This document shows, in pieces, positions 29,154-37,600 of a stretch of 64,000 nt of DNA. How positions within the stretch are numbered: position 1 is the stretch's first letter; the number at the start of each line of letters is the position of its first letter. Source of the DNA: Kangiellaceae bacterium (lineage in GTDB: Bacteria; Pseudomonadota; Gammaproteobacteria; Enterobacterales; Kangiellaceae); contig JAPHTP010000013.1 in NCBI GenBank assembly GCA_026196875.1, positions 20,462-84,461 on the forward strand. Direction: 5' to 3'. A program made the position numbers and the translations under genes. The notes under the pieces were generated by a model. It saw only the letters and a list, made by a program, of their open reading frames with translations, was not told the DNA's origin and made no database searches.

Positions 29154-29295
29154 GTAGGTTGGGTGGAGGAACAATACCCAACAAATGATGTTGAGAGTTT
29201 CATCCCCAAAGTTCCGAGTTGTATTTGAGTTAGGTTGTTGGGTATCGCATAGCTCCACCCAACCTACAACATCGTTAACCCGACTTACCGTGTTG
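29154..29295. repeat. REP-like repeat, copy B (paired inverted units)
   Basis: GTAGGTTGGGTGGA (29154-29167) and TCCACCCAACCTAC (near 29254-29267) are inverted around a segment sharing TTGAGAGTTTCATCC with copy E. The usual tail GTTAACCCGACTTACCGTG follows. The layout resembles a two-unit BIME. Confidence 0.75.
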
Positions 29296-29366
29296 CTCGG
29301 TGAAGGTTCAATTCCTGCAAACACATTTGCTGAGAAAAATAAAAGAACGAATAAAATCTTCTTCAT
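29290..29366 (-). pseudogene. 5' remnant of a small secreted-protein gene
   Basis: ATG at 29366 begins MKKILFVLLFFSANVFAGIE, a clean signal peptide like those of the paralogue family. After about 25 residues the frame runs directly into REP-like copy B, and the conserved core with the GKK motif is absent. The nominal ORF reading through the repeat (to 29151) is not like any family member. The 3' part was probably lost by recombination at the repeat. Confidence 0.65.
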
Positions 29367-29400
29367 ATGAATACCTATCTTAATTTGAAAGTTCGTTAGC

Positions 29401-29495
29401 TTAATCACGTACATCAGAAACTGAAAGAGTACCACTAACTTCTATGCCGGATTGACCTTGACGCGGATCGTTGTTAAATATCACTTGCATCAATT
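29401..29495 (-). pseudogene. 3' remnant of a small secreted-protein gene
   Basis: Following an in-frame stop (29496-29498) the minus strand reads MQVIFNNDPRQGQSGIEVSG and ends TLSVSDVRD. This resembles the C-terminus of the paralogue at 40481 (SQVIFNTVTPSGVVNVMN). The 5' part is replaced by repeat-type sequence (GTCGAACCAAGC). It lies just upstream of the 5' remnant at 29366. Confidence 0.5.
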
Positions 29496-29532
29496 AGCTT
29501 GGTTCGACGCGCACTACCGCACTCTAGAACGC

Positions 29533-29610
29533 GAGTTAAATTGAAGTAAAGTTGTTGGGTTACACGAAGCTAACCCAACCTACATCATTTTTAACCCGAC
29601 TTACCGCGTT
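29533..29610. repeat. REP-like repeat, copy C
   Basis: GTTGGGTTA, CACGAAG, CTAACCCAAC hairpin plus tail TTTTTAACCCGACTTACCGC. It matches copy E in 77 of 78 positions by eye, so the two duplicated recently. Confidence 0.85.
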
Positions 29611-29648
29611 CAAATCGTTAACTCGACTAACCGTGTTATTTTCCGTGC

Positions 29649-30011
29649 TCAATCTAGCAATTGTTGCAAGTTATGAACACCAGTGCTTTCTATGAAGTAT
29701 TCTTTCTTCAATTTGATTTTTAAATACTTTACTAGATGACATAGAAACTCTCTCGACTCAGTAGAGTCAGGAAATTTATTTGTATAAATATCTAGGCAAA
29801 ATTCGTATTTTTCGAAATCAATATTCTGTTCGTTTTCCAATCCATGCTCTTCAATTAGTTCAAAGAAAAAGCCCATGGAATTTGCAGAATAAATTCTCTT
29901 GTTCTCACTAGGTGCCATTACAAAATTCAGTTCCAAGAGAAACTCTAGCTTTTTTCTCAATTCTTCAAAAGAGCACTCTTTTCTTATAAACAGACTTGTT
30001 ACTTCAGACAT
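29649..30011 (-). CDS. Probable immunity protein of the orphan tRNase-type toxin
   Basis: A 120-residue acidic, helix-rich cytoplasmic protein (MSEVTSLFIRKECSFEELRK...) with no signal peptide. Its ATG overlaps the stop of the toxin ORF upstream by one base (TAATG), the standard layout of toxin/immunity pairs. I do not recognise a named immunity family, and sequence is expected to vary with the toxin. The inferred role is to bind and neutralise the CdiA-type nuclease encoded just before it. Low GC compared with housekeeping genes fits horizontally acquired immunity genes. Confidence 0.7.
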   Translation of the reverse strand: MSEVTSLFIRKECSFEELRKKLEFLLELNFVMAPSENKRIYSANSMGFFFELIEEHGLENEQNIDFEKYEFCLDIYTNKFPDSTESREFLCHLVKYLKIKLKKEYFIESTGVHNLQQLLD

Positions 30012-30331
30012 TAATTTACTCCTCTACCAACAAAATATCCATCACCTATAACTGAAACGTAGTCTACTTTGCCGTTCGCCCCCCCTAACCCTCTACCTAT
30101 TCCTCGTAGAGCATCAGCTTCTAACAATCCAGTTCCACGTGCGTCTATCACTATTTGCCTAGCTTGGCCAGTTCCTTTTTTGGACTTGTTTATTATGTTT
30201 TTTATTGTACTGTGAGTTGCGCCGTTAGAAGCTGTTTTAAATTCAGTAACTAATCCGTCAACAATCGCATCTCCTTGACGCCCCATACCTTTAACATGTT
30301 CTAACGGGTTCTTTATTACATTTCTACCCAA
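30011..30331 (-). CDS. Orphan CdiA-type tRNase toxin module
   Basis: A 106-residue ORF with TTG start reads like the C-terminal tRNase toxin domain of CdiA/contact-dependent inhibition proteins: DGLVTEFKTASNGATHSTIK, then ARQIVIDARGTGLLEADALR, then VDYVSVIGDGY. The frame is open upstream to a stop at 30395-30397 and there encodes WVHNSC (30391-30374), the usual end of a Hint/pretoxin domain. So this is the tip of a larger toxin that lost its delivery part. Whether it is expressed is unknown; the intact immunity gene suggests it may be. It could serve as a donor cassette for recombination. Confidence 0.75.
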   Translation of the reverse strand: MGRNVIKNPLEHVKGMGRQGDAIVDGLVTEFKTASNGATHSTIKNIINKSKKGTGQARQIVIDARGTGLLEADALRGIGRGLGGANGKVDYVSVIGDGYFVGRGVN

Positions 30332-30426
30332 GCCACTTAAGTAATCTACAATAGCTAGCTCTTCTTTACTAAAGCAAGAATTATGGACCCAAATTTAAAT
30401 CGTTAGCTTGGTCCGACCCGCATTCC

Positions 30427-30483
30427 TTACTGTGTAATGTGCCAGACTTGACCTGGCACATAGTGTCGATTGGCTCTTGCCAT
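30427..30483 (-). pseudogene. 5' scrap of a REP-associated tyrosine transposase (RAYT)
   Basis: With AAAGGA upstream, ATG at 30483 gives MARANRHYVPGQVWHITQ and then a stop. This is the N-terminus of IS200-like REP-associated transposases (family form MARANRHY.PG..WHIT.RCHK). Everything after the histidine-bearing strand is gone, replaced by GCGGGTCGGACCAAGC repeat sequence. The transposase is non-functional. Confidence 0.75.
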
Positions 30484-30633
30484 GGTGTTATTCCTTTAAC
30501 ATTGCTTCCATTTCAACAGGCTCAATCCTTAAACCCACCATTTTGCCCCCAAAATGGGCCTTCTAAGCCGATTTCAAGGGCGTTTTTACTTGCTAAATCA
30601 AAAGGTTAGGTTGGTCCGCCCCGCACTTTGTTT
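30484..30633. other. Former 5' flank of the transposase scrap, no gene
   Basis: Upstream of the scrap on the minus strand lies a possible 17-codon leader (MVGLRIEPVEMEAMLKE) ending just before the transposase start. Further out is TGCGGGGCGGACCAACC (near 30608-30624), similar to the sequence that truncates the transposase. No complete gene is seen. Confidence 0.4.
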
Positions 30634-30700
30634 TTGTTGTCGGATTACACTAAACGAAGCTAACCCAACCTACAACAGCGTTAACCCGACTTACCGTGTT
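30634..30700. repeat. REP-like repeat, copy D (interrupted hairpin)
   Basis: CGAAGCTAACCCAACCTACA with tail GTTAACCCGACTTACCGTG. The left arm is changed (TTGTCGGATTACACTAAA), so the hairpin is poorer than in C and E. Confidence 0.7.
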
Positions 30701-30746
30701 GATTAATCGACTCTGACCCAATTATTCACGAAACCCAATAAACAAT

Positions 30747-30850
30747 GTTGAGAGTTTCATCCAGAAAGTTCCGAGTTAAATTGAAGTAAAGTTGTTGGGT
30801 TACGCGAAGCTAACCCAACCTACATCATTTTTAACCCGACTTACCGCGTT
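30747..30850. repeat. REP-like repeat, copy E
   Basis: Hairpin GTTGGGTTA, CGCGAAG, CTAACCCAAC with tail TTTTTAACCCGACTTACCGC. The preceding TTGAGAGTTTCATCC block is shared with copy B. ATCGACTCTGACCC occurs on both sides (about 30706 and 30907), a phrase that may mark the mobile unit's ends. Confidence 0.85.
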
Positions 30851-30930
30851 AAATGAACAAGCCACTTATCAAATCAATCTGCCCACCCTCACTCGTTTTT
30901 ATGATAATCGACTCTGACCCCAATTATTAT

Positions 30931-31125
30931 TCAAAGAATAAACTCCCTAAATCTAAACTCACAACTGACAGATCCTTTCGAGCCAACTTTAAAGAAATGC
31001 TTTGGATCCAGTTCGTTAACTCTGTCAACAATTATTCCTAGATAGCCAACATCACGAAGTATTTTTTGATCTTTTACAGCCTGAACTACTAACAAGTGTG
31101 ATGAAAGATGCCCATCAAAGAGTTC
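30931..31125 (-). pseudogene. 64-residue C-terminal remnant of an unknown gene
   Basis: After an in-frame stop at 31126-31128 the minus strand encodes a coherent stretch: ELFDGHLSSHLLVVQAVKDQ, KILRDVGYLGIIVDRVNELD, then a tail ending CEFRFREFIL. There is no good start. It partly overlaps the end of the SUKH-like gene in another frame. It reads like the C-terminal half of a cytoplasmic protein, perhaps a second immunity gene left from an earlier cassette (inference). Confidence 0.5.
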
Positions 31126-31618
31126 CTAAAATAATGTCATTTAAAAACTCTTCAAGTGATGAAGCAACTTTTTTACTTTCATCCCAGTGAGACCAATAAA
31201 TAGCTCCCGCAGAATCTACATATATATCCATACCAAGTTCTTCTTCTAAAAAACCGATTCTATCCAATACCACTCCAGCTGATTCACTTACCATTCGAGT
31301 TAATTCAAAGTCTTCCGTTTCTTTATAGTCTGGATCTGACATCCACTTTTCATCATCAAAGCTCTCATAACCAGAATAATTAGCTCTCATGTTTTTTGAT
31401 TTAAGTGACTCGTCTAAATCAAAATAGAGCGATTCTTCACCAGAATAGCCTCTAAAGTTCAATTTCAAATATGCCATGTTTTTTGCAATTTTGAGAAACT
31501 CCTCTGAACTTGATTTCCTCTCATCTATAGTCAATTGAGAAGTCATATCTCTATCAACAGTCCAACCCGAATCAGATAATATGCTTAAGGCTGTATTAGA
31601 TAACAAAGTTGAGTTCAT
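31115..31618 (-). CDS. SUKH-like immunity protein for the RHS deaminase toxin
   Basis: A 167-residue acidic cytoplasmic protein. Its opening (ALSILSDSGWTVDRDM) and close (DIYVDSAGAIYWSHWDESKK, then VASSLEEFLNDIILGTL) match the outline of the SUKH-3 family: an early GW..R motif and a late strand-D/G turn followed by an S.EEFL helix. SUKH-3 proteins are established partners of YwqJ-like deaminase toxins, which is what the RHS C-terminus looks like. ATG is 3 bp after the RHS stop. The pair logic is strong; the exact SUKH subfamily is less sure. Confidence 0.78.
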   Translation of the reverse strand: MNSTLLSNTALSILSDSGWTVDRDMTSQLTIDERKSSSEEFLKIAKNMAYLKLNFRGYSGEESLYFDLDESLKSKNMRANYSGYESFDDEKWMSDPDYKETEDFELTRMVSESAGVVLDRIGFLEEELGMDIYVDSAGAIYWSHWDESKKVASSLEEFLNDIILGTL

Positions 31619-31621
31619 TTT

Positions 31622-34600
31622 TTATTTCTCCCGATTTACGTCTATAATGCCTAACTTGTCTTGTGTAGGAGCGCAAGATTTGCAAGCTTCTTTAGGTTCT
31701 TTAACAGCATTATTTTTGGTGTTTCTAACGTCCATCTTAGTTCCTGAAAGATATTTCTTTGCTTGCTCTACTGTAGTAATTTCTTTCCCTGTTGCTTTTT
31801 CAACGTCTCCCAAGATTTGTGTGCACATAGAAGCTTCTGCGCACCTCCCATGACCAGCCCCCCTCATACCTTTTTGATCAGGAATCTCGGCATAAACTTC
31901 TCTAACAACTGGATGAGCTTCTTCCGGCTTAATGTCTTTACTTGCTCCCTGATAGTACTTTTTCCCAGTAATCCTAGCTGTTTCGTCTGGAACTTCTGCA
32001 GCCCCTGCAGCCCCTCCTTTATTACCATACCCTTTTCCGCTAGCCCTAGCATTATCTACAGCTTCTTCAGCCTTAGCACCAAGAGTACTAGACTCCCCAG
32101 TATTTTTCATTGGTTGCTGACCATTATTGGTCTCAACACTGGTCAATTTATCTTTGAGTTTTTTAAGTCCTGTACCAGCAGCATCGGCAAGGTTTTCTAC
32201 GATCTTAAGCCTCTTCATCAAGAAAGCTTCACCGGCAGCAGCTGTTGCAGTAATAGCAGCATCTGTTGCCGTTAATTCATCTAACTGATATTTTGCTACT
32301 GTCTCTCCGACCACTTCGGCGGTTTCTACAGCTCCCCAAGCAGCCAGAGCATATCCACCTCCTTTAACAATATAAGGAATTAAAACCGCCAGGTACCCAC
32401 TAGGGTCAGTCCCAGCCAGCGGATTATTCATAATATAAGAATAAGGATTCATCGACTGACTATTCCCCGGCTCCTGAATAAACGGGTCAACAGACAAAAA
32501 TCTCCCAAGGTTATAATCATAAACCCGCCCATTCATGTGAATAAGCTGAGCATCATCCAAATGTTCATGGTCAGTAAACCCTCGACGCGTCTCTAATTTC
32601 AAATCATCCAAAGTTGAAATAAATCCGTCAGCATAGGCAACGTCTCTTAACGTTGGAGGATCAACATCTTCCATTGTTCCTTTACGCGGCTTACCAAATG
32701 GATCAAAACTCTTGTTGTCAACTACATCGCCATTTTCATCAGTTATTGTCACCACTGAACCTAGTCGATCACGATGGACAAAACTCATTTTGTGCGCAGT
32801 TTGTCCACCACTCGATGTTTCAGTAATTATTGCGTCGCCGAGGTATAGCTTCTTCTGAGTTTCTCCGTTGTAACTAATCACTTCAAAAACTTTATCAATG
32901 TATAAAGTTACTTCGTCCCCGTTAGCCCGGCCTTCTTTAACTTGCTTGTAACGCATTTGATCTGCGCCATAGTAAAAACGGCTTGTTATACCATTTCGAC
33001 TAATACTCACTGGTTTGTTAAAAGCGTTATAACTGATAAGCTTGCCATCACCATTTTTCAAATTACCATTATTGTCATAGCCAAATGTTTTAGTTCCTTC
33101 ACCAATCTTGTTTATTGAATAAATAGCATTTGGTCCTGCATTTCCCGATGATTTATTGGCATCACCGTAAAGGTAGTTATTTGCATAATCGTCCTTAAAC
33201 TTGATATTGCCAACTTTGTCGTAATCGTAGTTAATATCATTGAGTGGTACGCCATCTACAGTCCTGGCTGATTTAGTTAACCGGTGTAACTTGTCGTAAG
33301 TGTAAGTCTCAATCGAAGAAACTAGCGAAGAACGCATACTCTCAGTGGTTTGAGTTTTTAAGTTACCAAAACTGTCATAAATGTATTCAATACGATGTCT
33401 TTGAGATGCACCATTGGTGGTTTGAGCGTAAACAAGTTTCATTTGCCCGGTTTCATCCCAATACTCAAAACCTTCGTTTAGGATGCCGTTCGCTTTATTC
33501 GCTGTAAGAACCAGCCCCCTTGCATCCATTGAAGTAACTTCGTGGTAAACATAGTTCGTTAATGGGTTTTGTGTTTTAGTAGCATACCCGCGAGAATTAT
33601 AAATTGTCTCCGAAAGAAGTTTGTTTGGATAAAGTACGCCTTTAACTCGGCCATAGTTTCCGTCATAAACCGTCGAAGTTTTGAATTCAGTCCCGTCAAT
33701 GTTGGTAGTTACATCAGATGATCGACACCAGGCGTCATAACTATATGTTTTTGAGAATGACTCGCTTCCACTTAGGTCAAGTCTAGCTTCAGAATCTAAT
33801 GCGCCTTCACATTGAGCATCATAACTAAATGAAGCTTCCGCCATATCTTGATTTGTATCAGTAGGCAGTAGATTTAAATAACGGTAAGTCAGCCTTCCTA
33901 AATCATCATAAACGAAATAGTAAGTGTTGCCGTTGGCATCAGTTTCACTAAGAAGTTCTCCAAACTCGGTATAAGTAAAATTCTTTGTTCCCATATTTGG
34001 ATCATCGACATAGTCTTTTTGTCCCATTGCATTATACTTAGCGCGAATAGCATTTCCATTTGCATCCTGCAATACAATCGGATTACTCATAGCGTCGTAA
34101 GCATACTGGGTCACTATGTCTTGAGTACCGTCGTTTTGAGTTGTCTTTATTAGCTTGCCATCTGAGCCATATGTACGGCTCATAGTCAACGTTTTTTCTA
34201 AACCTGTCACTTCAATGTTAGTAGTGTTATCAACGTAGCTATATGCAACGACCATTGACTGATCATAAGGCTGACTTACTGTTTTTGAAGTTAATCTGCC
34301 AAGTAAATCGTAAGCCTCAAAACTAACTCCTTTTGTTTCATCTGTAGCAGAACTCGGAACAGACTCGAATGTTTTTTGCCCTAATCGGTTGTAGACAACT
34401 TTATTGTATGAAGCAGTCCCGTCGAACTTTTCCAATTTGCTATAAATAACTCGGTTAAATTTATCCTTATAAGCCACGGTCGTCGGTGCGCCAACTTGAT
34501 AAGAAGTTGTCTTGTAGCGAATGTTACTGTCATTAATTCCATCACAACCATTATTACAATCTGCAAATCTTATATAAGTCGGTTGTCCGGTATCAGTTGG

Positions 34601-37600
34601 TGGTGTGATTTCTTCGGCTCTACCAAATACATCATAGTCAGTCCACGAAGTTAATCCATTCTGAGTGACAGACAGAGCTTGACCATGACTCGGGTCGGTA
34701 GTGGTTTTAACATTATGGTCTTCGGCATTAGTCACTTCATAAACAAAATATCCATCAGCTGCAACAGAGCTACCATCATCTGAGTATGTTGTTGAGACCT
34801 TTCTAGCGTCGTTTAAATTACCTGACTCATAAGTTGATACTTCGGTAGGCAAACCATAGACGTTGTAGTCAGTATCTACCACAACCTTCTTACCACTATC
34901 GTTGGCAGGCAGTAGTGGTTCAGTAGTAACTAAATCAGGAAGGCGTTCATCAGTCCAAGTGTAACTTGTTTTGACCTTTTTAATCGGATCGAGAGAGGTT
35001 TCATGCACCGCAGATCCAGTGACAGTTTCATACTGAACAGTATTATAATCGAGTTTATTTCTCCAACTTGTATCGGTTGTATCAAAGTCAAATTCTTTGG
35101 TTACTTTAACCGTACTAAAGCCATTGTTAATTTGACTGACGACCTTGCTGATATTACCGTAAATATCTAAGTCCGCATACGCAATAGACGTTTCGGAGCG
35201 AGAAAGCTCTTTCGTTCCACCTGCAAGAGGATAGGTAATACTGGTATCGTCTTTTGCTACAATCCAATAGAGACTATCTGAAGCGGTCGTTTTTTCGTGA
35301 TAAGTTACTGTGCGACTACTTAACTTATCTCCATCGCAGTATTCGTCGTCATTACTTGCTTTACAAGTTCTGATCGCTTCTACTTTTCCTGCTTTTGGAA
35401 ATTTTTGATGGAAATCAGTTACTGAGCGCGTGTACTCTAAATCACCATTACTATCTACTTTTGTAGGACTATCAACAATTATGGTTCTAAATCCTTGAAA
35501 ACCTCGCCCTTGATTGTTAAACACCGCACCGCGGTATTTATATTGCGTTGCATTCATTCCATTTGATAAGCCATTACTGGTTCGATGTTCGGCAACAACC
35601 ATCATGCTTGAACCAAAATGGAAGTGTTCTTGATCACCTGACTGCACATCACCGCTAACATAAGCATGGTCTGGATCGTAAAAGGCTCCATTGGTGGTAT
35701 CAAATTCATCGCTACCTAGTGGTCGATATGTCCATTCATCTTTTACCCCTAACCCTTGAGTTACGCTCTTAAGCACATCTATTGTTTCATAACCATCGTT
35801 GCTCGAAGATGCTCCAACATTTCGATTAATATAAAGCCTGTTTGGTACTAGGGATGAATTTACTACTTGCCCACCGTGTTCTTGAGCATCAGAATTCCAA
35901 GCACATCCTTCAATTTGACATTCGAAAGTCGTGACAACATCCGTCAACCCGTTACCGGTTGCATCAATCGCGATACGTTCGACAGATGCTGCAACAATAT
36001 CTGTCGCTTCTACTCGGGTCGTGATGGTTCCGTCCAATGCCTCGTCAAAATAAATAGCTTTGAAGTTACGCGCAGAAACATCTTTACGATTGCCATCGAT
36101 AGGAGAACGTCTGTTACTTGATTGCATGAAATACGTGTTACCCCATAGCTCATCGTCACACATATACTCTTCAACTCTATCAATTGAACCAGGTGGGAAG
36201 TGAAATACTAGAGAACAAGCTGAAGCGACTACGTCATTTGCAAATAATAACTCTTGTTTTCCATCGCCGTTATAATCCATAGACATTGTTTTTTCTATTA
36301 CAGGGAAAACATATGGCTCTGCTTCTGCACCAGGGTCATTACTAGAATGATAATAGAACTGGACTCGAGTCGGAATATTCACACCCAAATTTATCCAGTC
36401 TCCAGTAAAGGCTCCCCCCGTATTTAGTTTTGCTTCCAACCAGTACTGTGAATTTCCAGAGTTCATACTCAACCAATCAGCAAGCCCATCACCATTGATA
36501 TCATGGAAGAAATGTGCATCACCCAAGTTCAAACTAGTTTGAGGAACTAAGTGATCAGTGAATTGATATTCATCGAACTGTAGTTCTCCTGATGTCGAAT
36601 TTTTAAATAGTATTAATCGATCAGGATATGGCATACCTGGCTGGTTATCATCTGGACGCGGTAACAGGCTAACCAGTAGATCTTGAATTCCATTTCCATC
36701 CATATCACCGATAGCTTGAATTTGCTCAGCATATTCAAATAATACGGAAGGATTATTCTCACTCAGTTGGAAAAGAAATATTCGAGAAGCCGTAGTATAG
36801 GGCTGAGTATTGTTTTTAGTATGTGGATAAACATATACTTTGGGTTGAGCCCACTGAGAATCAGCTAGTTGAACAATAATATCCGGCCAACCATCACCGG
36901 TATAATCACTGATATTGATTAGACTATCTTGATAGAATTCAAGAGAAAACGGAGTATTTACCCAGGAGCTGCCTCCATTTAACTTGATATTCAAAGCACC
37001 ATTAGTTGAATTTTCCAGTTTAAAGAAGTCAGTTTTACCATCCTGGTTGAAATCCACTGTTAAACAACGTTTGCCAAACTTCAAATTAGCACGGCTATAG
37101 CAACCGTCAGTAGTGCTATTATGAGTAGCGGTAACCTGCCCTTCGGCATTAACCATAAACCCACCGACATCTGCAATAAAATCGTTATTCGTATCTAATC
37201 CCGGCCAATCCCTGACACCATCACCATCAATATCAGCCTTTGGAACTACCCAATCAATCTTACTTGCAACATTTGCCGCAACAGTGGTTCCATTGTTATC
37301 AAACTCGACAGGCTCTAATACATATTTTGGCGCAGCTTCCTGCCATTCAAATGAAGTCTTCGGCAGACACGTCCATCCATCTCTATTGCCGCACTCTTCA
37401 ATACTTCTTAGTAATGTTCGTCCTGAAGATAAGCTGTTAGTACCGTATTCCAGATTATATTTGCGAATTTCTGTTTTATCATATTTTGTCTTAATGGCCG
37501 AAAGCCGCTGAGTTAAACGCGTCTTTCCACCAGCAAGATAAGTAGTTCGATAATCTGTTTTTTCTGAACTATCTTCTCTATTTACGTACTCAAACAACAC

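Noticed and set aside
29151..29435. 94-codon minus-strand ORF taken as a full protein
   Set aside because: Its C-terminal two thirds is translated repeat sequence; only the signal peptide region is gene-like.
28981..30850. CRISPR array
   Set aside because: The repeats are palindromic REP-like units at irregular spacing with no constant-length spacers and no cas genes.
30853..31041. 62-codon plus-strand ORF
   Set aside because: It is opposite the minus-strand C-terminal remnant, which reads more like protein.
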